Positions 7,343-17,328 are shown, counted from the first letter of the stretch. The stretch: DNA of 64,000 nucleotides from Micromonospora tarensis (GCF_016803395.1 NZ_JAEVHL010000007.1:1-64000); one strand, 5' to 3'. The notes: generated by a model from the letters alone, not told the origin. Numbers and translations: made by a program.

Positions 7343-10133
7343 TCCGTTCACGATGGCCCTCGACGTCGCCGAGAAGCTTCTATTGAGCCAGCCTCGTACC
7401 GATCGGACGATCGAGCGGATCCGCGAGGCGGCCGAGACCGCCGCGAAGCCTGCCAGCGTGATTGGTCCTGTCGATGTTGACCGGCTCGTCGAGGAGTTGG
7501 AGTCGCGATTCGACGTGTGGGTACCCCGCCCGGTGGCAGTGACCAGTCCCGACGCCCACCAACCGTGGTACCCGGAGCGCCGGGAGAAGATTTCGTTTGA
7601 CTACTGGAACCGCTACCGCACCTGGCTCGCGTCCCGTCGGAGCTGGAAACCCCAGCCGGTGGAGGCCCTGGACGAGGCGACCGATGTGATCCTCGACCGC
7701 TTGGAGGACCCAGAACGCGCCGGCCCGTGGGCCTTCTACGGGTTGGTCTACGGGCAGGTGCAGTCCGGCAAGACCGCCAACTACACCGGCACCATCTGCA
7801 AGGCTGTGGACGCCGGTTACCACGTGGTGATCGTGCTCGCCGGGCGACACGAGAGCCTGCGCACCCAGACCCAGGCACGGCTGGATCTGGAGTTCCTCGG
7901 GTTCAACACCAGGGTCACCCGCACCCGCGGTGAGGGTGCGGGACTCGGCGATATCGGCGTGGGCACCCTGGGCCTCCGCCACCCCGTGCAGTGCTTCCCA
8001 CTGACGACAACTGAGTCGGACTTCAAGAAGGCAGTGGCCCAGAGCACCGCCGTCGACCTGCGCAAGAACCGCGTTCTGATCGTTGTCAAGAAGTACAAGA
8101 GTATCTTGGAGAACCTGACTGGCTGGTTGGCCAACTTCAACAAGGACGGCGCCTTGGCCGACCTGCCGCTGTTGCTCATCGACGACGAGGCCGACGACGC
8201 GTCGATCGATACGCGCAAGACTCCTGACAAGAAGACGCACAGCGATCCCGAGCACGACCCCACCGCGATCAACGCGGCCATCCGTGACCTGCTTGGCCTG
8301 TTCGACAAGAGGGCCTACCTCGCCTATACGGCCACCCCGTTCGGCAATATCTTCATCCCGCACGACACCGACCATCCGGAGCATGGTCCCGATCTGTTTC
8401 CGCGCCACCTGGTCCTCGCACTGCGGCCGCCGACGAACTACTGCGGCCCGGAGACCGTCTTCGGGCTCGAGGACCCCACCGCCGACGAGGTTCGTCAGCC
8501 CCTACCGATCGTCAGCGTCGTCGACGACCACGAAACGTGGATGCCTGACAAGCACAAGGGCGGCCACCGGCCACCGGCCCGGCTGCCTGCCTCACTGGTA
8601 AACGCGATCGACGCCTTCGTGCTGGCTACCGCGGTGCGTAAGGTCCGTGCCGCCCGGCCGGGCGGTCGGCCCGACCACAACTCCATGCTCATCCATGTCA
8701 CTCGGTTCACCGACATTCAGACGGCTGTCGTCAACCAGGTCCGTCAGCACCTCGCGCACATGCGCGACACGTGGGGGGACCACGGCGCGGCCGGTGCGGC
8801 GCTGCGACGACGCCTGTCCAAGCTTTGGAAGCAGGCCTTCGTTCCCGTGCACCTCGACCTTGCCGCCCGCGATAACCTCGGTGACGCCGTGGGCGAACCG
8901 GTGGTCCTCAAGGAGGTGCAGGAGATCCTGCCCGAGGTGCTTGCGGAGGCGGCGGGCAACGTCAAGGCGATCAACGGCACCGCGCAGGACGTGCTCGAGT
9001 ACGGGTCCACGCCGGTGACTGTCGTGGCCGTCGGGGGCGATAAGCTGTCCCGGGGTCTCACGCTGGAGGGGTTGACGGTCTCCTACTACCTGCGCGCGTC
9101 CAAGGCCTATGACACGCTGCTGCAGATGGGCCGCTGGTTCGGCTATCGGCCCGGCTACCTGGACGTCACTCGCCTGTACACGACCCAGGAACTGGTCGAC
9201 TACTACGTCCACATCACGCGCGCCAACCGCAACCTGATGGACGTGGTCGGCACCGTGGCAGCGAACGGCGACACCCCCAGGGACGTCGGGCTCAAGATCG
9301 AAGATGGCTACGGTCAACTCCAGGTCACCGCCGCAGCCAAGCGACGATCTGCCACCACGCTGTCCTTCACCTTCTCCGGTGAGCGACCCGAAACACTGGT
9401 CATGCTCTCCGACCCGGTGACGAAGGCAGCGAACAAGACGGTGTTCGACCGGCTGGTCGAGAACACCCTCAACTGTCCCGAGCTTTCGGTCGAACGACGC
9501 CCCCGCGGTCAACGAGGCTACTTCCGCTCCGAGGTGCCCGCTGCCGTCGTCAAGGACTTCCTGAACGACTTCCGGGCGTCGCCCCGGAACGTCCAGGCCA
9601 CCCCGAAGGTCCTCGTCGAGTACATCGAGGCACAGGAGAGCAAGGGTGAGCTGACCCGGTGGATCGTAGCGATCGTCGCCGGCAAGGCCGACACCACCGA
9701 CACCATCGACGGCGTCGAGCTGCGGCGTATCACCCGGAAGAACACCACCAATAGCGACCCCGCTAGGTGCAGGGAGCACGAGGTCGGCGTGTTGGTCAGC
9801 CCCACCGACGAGGCGATCGGCTTCGACGCCGAGCAACTCGCCGCCGCGAAGAAACGTACCCAGGCTCTCGCCGGAGACCAGACCACGGTGAAACGCCCCA
9901 GTGGAAAGGTGCTGCGCAGGATGCGGGACCCCGCCGAGGGCCTGCTCGTGGTCTATCGCGTCGACCCGGGTACCAACCAGGACGACGACCTCCTGATCGG
10001 GTTCGCGGTTCCGTTCCCGCGGTCCGACAACGCCAAGCGCCTGCAGTACAAGGTCAACAACGTGTTCATCGAGAACCTCGCCAAAAGCCTCCGCGCCGAG
10101 GAACTGGGCCAGTCCGAGGACGATCTCGAGTGA
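7332..10133 (+). CDS. Z1 domain-containing helicase-like ATPase
   Basis: Start GTG 7332, set by AGGAG six bases upstream; the frame is open further 5' but only as an overlap with the MORC gene. The 933-residue protein has a Walker A GQVQSGKT near residue 140-147, a DEAD-type Walker B (LLIDDEAD) near 283, an AYTATPFGN motif III and the Z1 hallmark DKLSRGLTLEG...LLQMGRWFGYRPGY from about residue 568. Z1 proteins are superfamily-2-like ATPases found with MORC ATPases, PD-(D/E)XK proteins and AIPR proteins in restriction loci. It probably remodels or translocates on DNA. Its TGA overlaps the next GTG. Confidence 0.92.
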   Translation: MHIDPFTMALDVAEKLLLSQPRTDRTIERIREAAETAAKPASVIGPVDVDRLVEELESRFDVWVPRPVAVTSPDAHQPWYPERREKISFDYWNRYRTWLASRRSWKPQPVEALDEATDVILDRLEDPERAGPWAFYGLVYGQVQSGKTANYTGTICKAVDAGYHVVIVLAGRHESLRTQTQARLDLEFLGFNTRVTRTRGEGAGLGDIGVGTLGLRHPVQCFPLTTTESDFKKAVAQSTAVDLRKNRVLIVVKKYKSILENLTGWLANFNKDGALADLPLLLIDDEADDASIDTRKTPDKKTHSDPEHDPTAINAAIRDLLGLFDKRAYLAYTATPFGNIFIPHDTDHPEHGPDLFPRHLVLALRPPTNYCGPETVFGLEDPTADEVRQPLPIVSVVDDHETWMPDKHKGGHRPPARLPASLVNAIDAFVLATAVRKVRAARPGGRPDHNSMLIHVTRFTDIQTAVVNQVRQHLAHMRDTWGDHGAAGAALRRRLSKLWKQAFVPVHLDLAARDNLGDAVGEPVVLKEVQEILPEVLAEAAGNVKAINGTAQDVLEYGSTPVTVVAVGGDKLSRGLTLEGLTVSYYLRASKAYDTLLQMGRWFGYRPGYLDVTRLYTTQELVDYYVHITRANRNLMDVVGTVAANGDTPRDVGLKIEDGYGQLQVTAAAKRRSATTLSFTFSGERPETLVMLSDPVTKAANKTVFDRLVENTLNCPELSVERRPRGQRGYFRSEVPAAVVKDFLNDFRASPRNVQATPKVLVEYIEAQESKGELTRWIVAIVAGKADTTDTIDGVELRRITRKNTTNSDPARCREHEVGVLVSPTDEAIGFDAEQLAAAKKRTQALAGDQTTVKRPSGKVLRRMRDPAEGLLVVYRVDPGTNQDDDLLIGFAVPFPRSDNAKRLQYKVNNVFIENLAKSLRAEELGQSEDDLE

Positions 10134-11128
10134 CCGCACACACCGTTGATGAGATCGCCCGCCTGTTCGCCCAGATGGAACTAGCGCCCCCCGACCAGCC
10201 CGGTGTCCTGCGGCGCCGGCTGCGTGCCGACCTGCGTCATCTCGACATCCACGTCGAGGTCGCGCTGCCCGAACGGACGCGAGCGCTGGTCGTCACCGCC
10301 GCTGACGCCGTTGACGACCAGCAGCTACTGAACACCGCCGGGCTCAGGTGCAGCACCCAGGGCGGGACCGTCCGGGTGCAGGCCGAGCCGAACGTCGAGG
10401 CCGAGCTGTTCTGCACTCTGGTGGCCGACCTCGTCCATCACGCAGGTACCGCCGCCGCCCAGCCGACAGCGGCGCTGGTACACCGCATTCGGTGCTGGCA
10501 GAAGATGCTGGCGGCCGGACTTAACACCGGCCTCTCGGCGCAGGCTCAGCTGGGCCTTTTCGGTGAACTCGTCGCCCTTCGCGAGATCGCCCTGCCCGCT
10601 TGGGGGCCGGCGGCCCTGCAGGCGTGGGTGGGGCCGACGGGCGCCCCCCAGGACTTCCGGCACGGCCGCGCCGCGCTGGAGGTCAAGTGTGTGTCGTACC
10701 GCGATCCGGAACACTGCCGGATTAGCAACGAACGCCAGCTCGACACCGCCGACATCGAGCTCCTGTGCCTGGTACACCAGAGCGTGCGCTCCGGCTTCGA
10801 CGGAGGTGTCACCCTGCCCGAGATCATCGATGCTGTGCGTGCCGACCCTGCCTTGGCCGGGTACCGGTTGTTGCTGGAGGAACGCCTGCTGCACGCCGGT
10901 TGGCTCGATGTGCACCGCCACCAGTACGAGCGTGAGCGCTACGGTCTCACGGCGCGACGTTGCTACCAGGTGGTTCCAGGTTTTCCACGCCTGACCCCCC
11001 GCGATGTTCCCACCGGGGTCCGCTCGGTGAGCTACTCGGTGGAACTCGACCAGTGCGCCCCGTTCCTCCTCACCGAGCGCGACCTGGCGCAGCTGCTGCG
11101 TCAGCACACCCCTGAGGAGGTGCCGTGA
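10130..11128 (+). CDS. PD-(D/E)XK motif protein (DUF4420-like)
   Basis: Start GTG 10130 overlaps the Z1 stop as GTGA, giving 332 residues; the frame is open upstream but covers the Z1 coding sequence. The central block, GLFGELVAL followed by QDFRHG and ALEVKC, fits the E-...-D-...-E-x-K nuclease core of the family found with Z1 and MORC proteins. It is the likely nuclease of this restriction system (inference from motif plus context). Its stop overlaps the AIPR start by four bases. Confidence 0.85.
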   Translation: MTAHTVDEIARLFAQMELAPPDQPGVLRRRLRADLRHLDIHVEVALPERTRALVVTAADAVDDQQLLNTAGLRCSTQGGTVRVQAEPNVEAELFCTLVADLVHHAGTAAAQPTAALVHRIRCWQKMLAAGLNTGLSAQAQLGLFGELVALREIALPAWGPAALQAWVGPTGAPQDFRHGRAALEVKCVSYRDPEHCRISNERQLDTADIELLCLVHQSVRSGFDGGVTLPEIIDAVRADPALAGYRLLLEERLLHAGWLDVHRHQYERERYGLTARRCYQVVPGFPRLTPRDVPTGVRSVSYSVELDQCAPFLLTERDLAQLLRQHTPEEVP

Positions 11129-12885
11129 CCGGCAACACGGACCTTGCGGACTTCGCCGAGGACCTTCGCGTCGAGGTCAATCAGCGGCTGGCCCTCGAGC
11201 CTGAGAGCATGAACGGCGACATGTTCGTACGCGTGGTCGGCGAACGACTGATGGCCGACGGGGCACTAGAGGACCTGCACGTCTGCTACCTGCGGCAGAC
11301 GGGCCGCCCGTCGCTCGAAGTCGCCGGGTACCACATCGGCCAGGACGGCACCGTTCTCGATCTGGTGACCAGGGCGACCGATCGGGGAGCCACGACAGTC
11401 ACCAGAAGCCAGGTCGACCAGCTCTTCCGCCGTGCTGCCGCGTTCGCCGAGGCCTGCCGCGACGGCCTGCACCGACGGATGGAGGAGTCCTCACCCGCAT
11501 ACGACATGGCGCAGAGGATCCACGCCGAGTGGCAACAGCTCCGAAAGGTTCGGATACTGCTCGTCACCGACGGGCGTACCACGCTCGACCGTCTCGACGC
11601 GGGCATAGTCGCCGGACTACCAGCCACGTACGACGTCTGGGACATCACCCGGCTGCACCGGCTGGCAACCTCAGGGCGTGTGCAGGAGGAAATCGTCATC
11701 GACCTTGAGGCGATGGGGGAGGTGGTGCCGGTACTGGAGTCACCGAAGCAGTCCGATGGATATCGCTGCCTGCTCGCCGTGCTGCCGGGGCAGCTGCTGG
11801 CTGATCTCTACGAACAGCACAGCGGCCGACTGCTGCAACGCAATGTTCGTGCTTATCTGCAGGCGCGCGGACGCGTGAATAAGGAGATCCACACGACACT
11901 CCGGACGGCCCCCGGCCGCTTCTTGGCCTACAACAACGGCATTTCGGCCACCGCCACCGACGTCGCGTTCCGAAGGGTGGACGGAGCCACCGTGCTCACA
12001 CGGCTGCACGACTTGCAGATCGTCAACGGCGGTCAGACCACTGCTTCACTACACCACGCGGCCACGCTCAAGGCGGACCTGAGCGACGTCCACGTCATGG
12101 CGAAGATCACGGTTGTACCGGCCGACATGCTCGACGAACTGGTACCGCGTATATCGCGTTACGCCAACTCGCAGAACGCCATCCGGCCCGCCGATTTCGA
12201 AGCCAATGGCGCCTTCCACGTAGGTCTCGAGCGCGTCTCCCGGGCGGTGTGGGCACCGGCGGTCGGCGGCGCCACCCGCCAGACCCGTTGGTACTACGAA
12301 CGCGTCCGCGGTCAGTACCAGGTAGAGCGCAGCCGACTGCGCGGCAGGGGCCAGCTGGGTAGGTTCGAGCAGGAGCATCCCCCGGCCCAGCGTTTCGGCA
12401 AGACCGACGCTGCCAAGTACGAGATGGCCTACCTACGGCAACCCCACACCGTCAGCCTCGGCGCCGAGAAGTGCTTCCACGAGTGGACCCTGCAGTGCCA
12501 TCTCGATGAGCGAGACGAGCCGAGCGTCCAGTACTTTCAACACCTCATCGCTAAGGGCATCCTCTTCCAACGGATCCGCTCCCGTGTCCTGGGCATGAAG
12601 CTGGGGGGGTACCCCGGTCAGACCGCCGCCTACGTTATGGCCCTCATCCTGGAGCGGCTCGGTGGGGGAATCGACCTTGACCTGGTGTGGCGTCTACAAA
12701 GCCTGCCCAGCTCGGTGGCGGCCGTGATCCCGAACGTAACCGAGCTCGTTCGCCAGGTCATCATCGATCCGCCCGACTCGGCAAACATCACGGAGTGGTG
12801 CAAGAAGGAAGCCTGTTGGCACAGCGTTCAACAGGTTGCTTGGCAACCGCCGCCCGACCTCGCCGGCCTGGCCATGGCACCATAG
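11125..12885 (+). CDS. AIPR family abortive-infection protein
   Basis: A 586-residue protein, start GTG 11125 in a GTGA overlap with a GAGGAGG ribosome site. The core contains FLAYNNGIS, then LQIVNGGQTTASLH and PRISRYANSQNAIRPADF, the diagnostic blocks of AIPR (abortive infection phage resistance) proteins. AIPR proteins are known as single-gene abortive-infection factors and as the terminal gene of MORC/Z1/PD-(D/E)XK loci. The exact activity is not established from the sequence. It is the last gene of the operon; no clear hairpin follows it. Confidence 0.9.
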   Translation: MTGNTDLADFAEDLRVEVNQRLALEPESMNGDMFVRVVGERLMADGALEDLHVCYLRQTGRPSLEVAGYHIGQDGTVLDLVTRATDRGATTVTRSQVDQLFRRAAAFAEACRDGLHRRMEESSPAYDMAQRIHAEWQQLRKVRILLVTDGRTTLDRLDAGIVAGLPATYDVWDITRLHRLATSGRVQEEIVIDLEAMGEVVPVLESPKQSDGYRCLLAVLPGQLLADLYEQHSGRLLQRNVRAYLQARGRVNKEIHTTLRTAPGRFLAYNNGISATATDVAFRRVDGATVLTRLHDLQIVNGGQTTASLHHAATLKADLSDVHVMAKITVVPADMLDELVPRISRYANSQNAIRPADFEANGAFHVGLERVSRAVWAPAVGGATRQTRWYYERVRGQYQVERSRLRGRGQLGRFEQEHPPAQRFGKTDAAKYEMAYLRQPHTVSLGAEKCFHEWTLQCHLDERDEPSVQYFQHLIAKGILFQRIRSRVLGMKLGGYPGQTAAYVMALILERLGGGIDLDLVWRLQSLPSSVAAVIPNVTELVRQVIIDPPDSANITEWCKKEACWHSVQQVAWQPPPDLAGLAMAP

Positions 12886-13529
12886 GCATCCCTCGCCAGT
12901 GGAAAATGGAAAGATCCCTAGGACCAGAAAATTGCCTCGGCACGTCCGTACTCGAAGAGCTCCCCTGCCTATCAGCTGACAGGACCGCTATGGAGAGCAA
13001 CTCTGTTCGCGCCTGAAAGGTTCGTCAACGATCCACCACGAGATGCAGCGGCGTGGCTGTCGCCCGGTCACTGATCCGGTGCGCAAGGCCTGCAGCGAGG
13101 GTGGAGGCCCCCTGCGGCCGATCCTGTCCTAAGCTGCAAGCAGAAGAATGGCAGCGGCGCCGCGATGTACAGCCCGAAGACCACGCCACCACCCTCGCTC
13201 CAGCTCACCCGGCGGGTAAGGGCGGCGGGCGCGGCGAGACGGTGTGGCAGGCGGCCCTGAGCAGCACTGCGTCCCAGACAATCGTGTCGAGGGCGGCATC
13301 GAGTAGGGCGGCGAGCCGTACGGCACCGAGTCCCATGCCGCTGCCACTGATCGGGGCGAGCAGCAGCTATCCGCCGCCGCGCGTCAGCAGCCAGCGCCGC
13401 CTCGACTGCGAGGATCTCAAGGCTTCACGGCTGGGTGCACTCGTGGCCGAAGTTCCGAACCCGCACGCCGTAAAGCCGGCGCAGCGCGCCCAACGCGGCG
13501 CTTGTTTTTTCGGAGACAGCCGTGTAGTT
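12886..13529. other. gene-free stretch between restriction locus and mobile-element genes
   Basis: About 640 bases with no credible gene. The first 150 bases are less GC-rich than the surroundings, as at a junction between two DNA segments. Short open frames exist on both strands (for example 13053-13577 forward) but have low-complexity compositions, no ribosome site and no recognisable domain. A reverse-strand stretch near 13240-13350 reads like a decayed protein (AALLDAALDTIVWDAVLL) without a start. Confidence 0.5.
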
Positions 13530-13910
13530 CTACGCAGCATTGGCGGCCAAGGCTGGTCGTGGGGATGTCTGCCGTGACGGGCGGTCTGCCACCGGCCGCA
13601 CGGGTGCCTTGGTCGCAAACCAGCCGCGAAACGCTGCCGGTCGGTGGGTGGTCACGGCTGCGCGTCCCCACGCGCGTTGGGGCGCGGGCGGGACGGCGGG
13701 CGGGCGTGCCTGTCGGGCGAGGTTCATGGCCTGGCGGGCGTTGCGGGCGGCGGGACACATACCGCGGTGGTGGGTGCATTGCAGGTTGCGGCAGTTGCCG
13801 TGGTGGTCCGGTTGGTGTGCGGCGGTGACGTCGAGGGCGAGCCGCCACAGCAGCGGGTCGGTAACGTCGTCGGGTATCACGGCGAGCAGGCTGAGGCGTT
13901 CGCGAGACAT
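13530..13910 (-). CDS. small Cys/His-rich hypothetical protein
   Basis: 126 residues from ATG 13910, which has GGAAGGG seven bases upstream. The middle carries a Cys/His cluster, HGNCRNLQCTHHRGMCPAA, that could bind zinc. The C-terminal half is Pro/Arg-rich and probably disordered. It lies on the same strand as the following replication-relaxation genes and may belong to the same mobile element. Function unknown. Confidence 0.55.
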   Translation of the reverse strand: MSRERLSLLAVIPDDVTDPLLWRLALDVTAAHQPDHHGNCRNLQCTHHRGMCPAARNARQAMNLARQARPPAVPPAPQRAWGRAAVTTHRPAAFRGWFATKAPVRPVADRPSRQTSPRPALAANAA

Positions 13911-13999
13911 GGCAGGACCCTTCCGTCGATCGTGTCCGCCGTCCTCCCGAATCGATGGGCCAGCGGTGGATACGATCGACGCCCATCTTCGTTTGAAGG

Positions 14000-14533
14000 T
14001 CAAGTCGTCTGCCCACGCTGGCGATCGTGCGGGCTCAGCACCCGCTGACCGTGCCAGCGCTGACGTCGGTGCCTGAGCCCGCTTGCGGGCCGCGCACCCT
14101 CGGTGGTGCGGCCTCTTCGACCGTGCGGTGGGTCCGGGATGGTGGAGTCTCGCGTGCGGCGTGTAGGTGGGCGCGGACGGTGGTCAGTCGCTGATCCAGG
14201 GGTGGCGACTTGGCCGTGCCGCTCGTAGGGCAGTGGCGTGCCTGTGGCGCAGTACGGGCACACCTCGCCGTCACGCCAGTGCTCGCCGTCGGGGTCGGGG
14301 CGGGGATAAGTGATTGCGCAGGTGTCGCCGACGAGGTCGATGCGCTCGCGCCGGACGGAGGCCGCGGCTGTCTCGTCGTAGTGACATTGGGCGCGAGTCT
14401 GGGCGGTGACGCGGCCAGCGAGGAGCTGCGGCGTCGCGCGGGAGGTGGGCTCGTCGGGAAGCAGCCATACCGGAGCGGCGATGGCGGCCGGCGGGGTCGC
14501 GTACGAGCCCGCTCGTTTTCCGCTCCCCCTCAT
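14000..14533 (-). CDS. hypothetical protein with CPYC motif
   Basis: 177 residues. The ATG at 14533 overlaps the TAA of the upstream replication-relaxation gene (TAATG), so the two are probably translationally coupled; that fixes the start. It has cysteines in GDTCAITY and GEVCPYCATG, a possible small zinc site, and a Pro/Arg-rich disordered C-terminus. No known domain. The position suggests an accessory role in the mobile element. Confidence 0.6.
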   Translation of the reverse strand: MRGSGKRAGSYATPPAAIAAPVWLLPDEPTSRATPQLLAGRVTAQTRAQCHYDETAAASVRRERIDLVGDTCAITYPRPDPDGEHWRDGEVCPYCATGTPLPYERHGQVATPGSATDHRPRPPTRRTRDSTIPDPPHGRRGRTTEGARPASGLRHRRQRWHGQRVLSPHDRQRGQTT

Positions 14534-15456
14534 TAGGCGGCCCGCTCGTCCGGGGTGGGCTGGTCGTGGGTGGGGTAGTGGGTGTCGGTGTAGGGCAGGT
14601 CGATGAGGCGGTGACGGCCGGTACGGCCGAGCAGTTGCCAGATCTGGTGGGCGGGGCTGGCGGCGAGTGCGGTGCGCAGTTCGGCGGTGGTGGTGGCGAT
14701 GACCGTCTTCAGGTCGGCGCCGGCGAGGCGGTTGTGCAGGTTCGCCTCGCGTCGAGCGGAGGGTAGGTGCAGCAGCACCGGCCAGGCCCAGGTGCTCAGC
14801 ATGTACAGCCGCTCGTATTTGATGACTTTGTCGATGAGGACATGCAGGTTCTCGCCGCTGGTGTCGTACTCGAGGAAGAACGGCACGGCCCGTTCGTGCT
14901 CGGTCCATATCCCTGCGCCGTCCGGGCGGGGGAAGCCGGTCGCTCCGGCGAGGATGATGTTCGGGTCGCCGCCTTCACGGTAGAGGGTGCCGGGTTCGTG
15001 GTAGGCCGACGCGGGCTCCCAGCGGGCCAGGTCGCTGTCGGGGTGGGTGCGGGCGTGGGCGGCGAGGTCGATGAAGACCTGGTTGCCGCCGAGCAGGTGC
15101 GGCAGGTCCGGTCGGTTGGTCAGGGAGTGTTTGCGGCGGCGGGCTTGGTCCCGGCGGCCTCGTGGGAGTCCGCGTTGGGCGTGGACGTGGTCGTAGCCGA
15201 GTTGGTCCAGGACGTAGTGGTAGGGGTGGGAGCCGCCGTCGGCTTTGTTGGGTCGGAACCGGTCGACCGCTCGCAGGGCGGTGAGGCGGCGTAGCCGGCG
15301 TTGGGTGAAGTCCAGGGACGGGAACAGGGCGGCGGCGATCTGGTCGGTGGTAAGCACGCCGTGGTCGTAGAGCCAGCCCAGGAGCCGGTTGTCGCGGGCA
15401 GTGATGCTGGCCTGCAGACGCAGCAGCGGATCCGCGGTCGGTAGGTGTTTACCCAT
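14533..15456 (-). CDS. replication-relaxation family protein
   Basis: 307 residues. An N-terminal winged-helix-like part (DNRLLGWLYDHGVLTTDQIAAALFPS) is followed by a domain with FIDLAAHAR and VPFFLEYDTSGENL, typical of the replication-relaxation family of Gram-positive plasmids and integrative elements. The family is linked to plasmid or conjugative-element replication by homology; the biochemical role is poorly defined. ATG 15456 follows an AGGGG run; GTG 15462 is an alternative. A paralogue lies at 16080-17048. Confidence 0.75.
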   Translation of the reverse strand: MGKHLPTADPLLRLQASITARDNRLLGWLYDHGVLTTDQIAAALFPSLDFTQRRLRRLTALRAVDRFRPNKADGGSHPYHYVLDQLGYDHVHAQRGLPRGRRDQARRRKHSLTNRPDLPHLLGGNQVFIDLAAHARTHPDSDLARWEPASAYHEPGTLYREGGDPNIILAGATGFPRPDGAGIWTEHERAVPFFLEYDTSGENLHVLIDKVIKYERLYMLSTWAWPVLLHLPSARREANLHNRLAGADLKTVIATTTAELRTALAASPAHQIWQLLGRTGRHRLIDLPYTDTHYPTHDQPTPDERAA

Positions 15457-16030
15457 GGGCACCAGCCCCTGGGGAGAGACCCGAGACTGGAGGGTCTGTC
15501 TGGAGTGGTCCCCAACTGCTGACAGCGGGGCTGACCTGGGCTGTGAGCGGCCGTGAGGGGTCAGGTTGGGGGTCAGGATCAAGACGGACGGTAGAACGGA
15601 GATCGGCACTGACTGCTGAAGCGCCGGGCACAACGGGTTCGGCGTGACGGTGCGGTGAGGGTGGGTGTGAGTCGGGCCGGTGACGCTGGTGAGGTTCGCG
15701 GTGCGGGGTGATCATCGTTGGTGCTCCAAGGTCAGAGGTGCGAGTGGGGGTGAGGTTGGTGCGCCCCGCGGCCGCAGCGGACGGAAGCAACCGGAGGTCC
15801 GCAGGGGCTGTACGGAAAGCTTGGTTGGACATGCCAACCTGCCTGGTCTCGCGCCGATGGCGAACTTCCGGCGACATTGGCAGTCAGTCGCCTGTCGATC
15901 GACGTTGGTCACAGCGGCTGTGACCTGCGGTGTGAGAGCCGCAGGCGTTGCCGTTCGGGTTCGAAGCGAACGGCAACCTCGCCAGTCCTCTGAGAGTGAC
16001 CGGGTGGGCGCTTCGGTGGGTCGCTCCGGT
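15457..16030. other. intergenic region between the two replication-relaxation genes
   Basis: About 570 bases with no supported gene. It presumably holds the promoter for the 15456 gene. A short inverted repeat (GGTTGG ACATG CCAACC, around 15820-15838) could be an operator. Long open frames here are high-GC shadows. Confidence 0.4.
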
Positions 16031-16068
16031 CTGCTCCTCGACCGGCCCGGGTGGGCGTCGAGGAGCAG
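16031..16068 (-). terminator. hairpin terminator after replication-relaxation gene 2
   Basis: Perfect 12-bp arms, CTGCTCCTCGAC (16031-16042) and GTCGAGGAGCAG (16057-16068), with a 14-base loop. It starts 11 bases beyond the stop of the reverse-strand gene ending at 16080. No clear T-tract follows, as is common in actinomycetes. Confidence 0.75.
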
Positions 16069-16079
16069 TGGTCGGTTGG

Positions 16080-17048
16080 TCAGGGTCGCGGCGGGTAGTG
16101 GTACTCGCCGTTGGCGACGGATTCTTCGTAGGGGCGTTCGGGGTCGTAGATGGGGTGTGGGGCTCGGGGCCGTACCTGCTTGAAGGTCACGGTGTCGGGC
16201 GGCCACTGATCGGGGGTGTGGGGAAGGTCGGTCAGGGCGAGGCGGTGTGTCTCGCCGATCGGCTGCCAGACCGGGTCGGCTGGGTGGCCGTGCTCGGGGT
16301 TGCTGGTGACGACGGTGAGGTGCCGCGTGTTGCGGCGCTCGAGGTAGCGGCGCAGGTCCTGCTCTCGCCGGGGGTCGGCGGCGTGGAACAGCAGGGTCGC
16401 CAGGCCGGTCCGTTCGGCCAGTAGCCGGTAGGCGTGGACGTGGTCGGAGAGGTCGGCGGGACGGATCTCGCCGGGGTCGGGCTGGTACCAGAACGCGTGG
16501 CGGTCACGGTCGTGGATGTACTCGCCGTGCCAGGCGGCATGCCGCGCCGCGGTGACGCATCGGCAGGTGCGCGGTGACCACCAGGTGCGCAGGTCACTAC
16601 CGGGCTCGGTGAGCGCGTGGGTGGCCAGATCGACGAAGAAGGCGTTGGCCCGCAGCAGGCCGGGCAGGCCCACATGCTGGCGGAGCCGGTCGCGGGCCTG
16701 GTACGCCTGCGCCGGTGTGACGTCGTGGTCTTCGCCGAGTGGGGTGAGTTGGGTGCCGATCGGGCCGAGGCACCACCAGGTGTCGGCGGTGGCCGCGGCG
16801 CTGGTGTTCCAGAGGCGGTCGATCCAGCCGCGGCGGGCGAGGATCGCCAGACGTCGGGTGGCCGACGCCGTGGTGGTGGCGAAACCGAGTGCGGTGAGCT
16901 GCGCGGTGGTCAGGACGCGGTGCTCGGCGAGCATCTCGACGGCCCACCAGTCGGGCAGGCGCATGCGGCCGCTCTCGGCGAGGAGCAGCTCCGCCGGGAT
17001 CGGTCGGGTGGACGGGACAGTGAATTGGGGATGGTAGGTGGTCGGCAT
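16080..17048 (-). CDS. replication-relaxation-like protein (second copy)
   Basis: 322 residues from ATG 17048, chosen because TGGAGG lies seven bases upstream. An N-terminal winged-helix segment (DWWAVEMLAEHRVLTTAQLTA) precedes a domain with ANAFFVDLATHAL and LLFHAADPRRE that parallels the neighbour at 14533-15456, so the two are diverged paralogues. Both probably serve the mobile element's replication or maintenance. Its upstream region carries the CTGTGAG/24-bp module also found upstream of the excisionase gene, suggesting shared control. Confidence 0.7.
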   Translation of the reverse strand: MPTTYHPQFTVPSTRPIPAELLLAESGRMRLPDWWAVEMLAEHRVLTTAQLTALGFATTTASATRRLAILARRGWIDRLWNTSAAATADTWWCLGPIGTQLTPLGEDHDVTPAQAYQARDRLRQHVGLPGLLRANAFFVDLATHALTEPGSDLRTWWSPRTCRCVTAARHAAWHGEYIHDRDRHAFWYQPDPGEIRPADLSDHVHAYRLLAERTGLATLLFHAADPRREQDLRRYLERRNTRHLTVVTSNPEHGHPADPVWQPIGETHRLALTDLPHTPDQWPPDTVTFKQVRPRAPHPIYDPERPYEESVANGEYHYPPRP

Positions 17049-17328
17049 GACCGGTACCTCCAAGGTGGCACCATCCCCGGATTGGGGGTGGCAGGGGTGG
17101 ATGAATGCCTGTGCGACCGCGTCGGTGCGGCACACCTCGGGCGGATCACGCCATCGCGGTCGTGCGTCGCGGCGGGTGACAGGGCGGTGCCAGATCGCCG
17201 GTTCCGTGTCCGGACGGCCGCCCGGGCATGGAACCGGCTGGTCCGCGCGGCCGGATCACCCGCCGGTACCTGCGGTAAGGCGAGAATCCGAGCGCGGCTT
17301 CTGGTGCCGTCATTTAGGAACCGCCGTT

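Noticed and set aside
8592..10139. Long reverse-strand open frame opposite the Z1 gene
   Set aside because: It is a shadow of the high-GC Z1 coding sequence: no domain, no ribosome site, and the forward frame has clear motifs.
13053..13577. 174-residue forward open frame
   Set aside because: Low-complexity composition, no ribosome site, no recognisable domain, overlapped by better-supported reverse genes.
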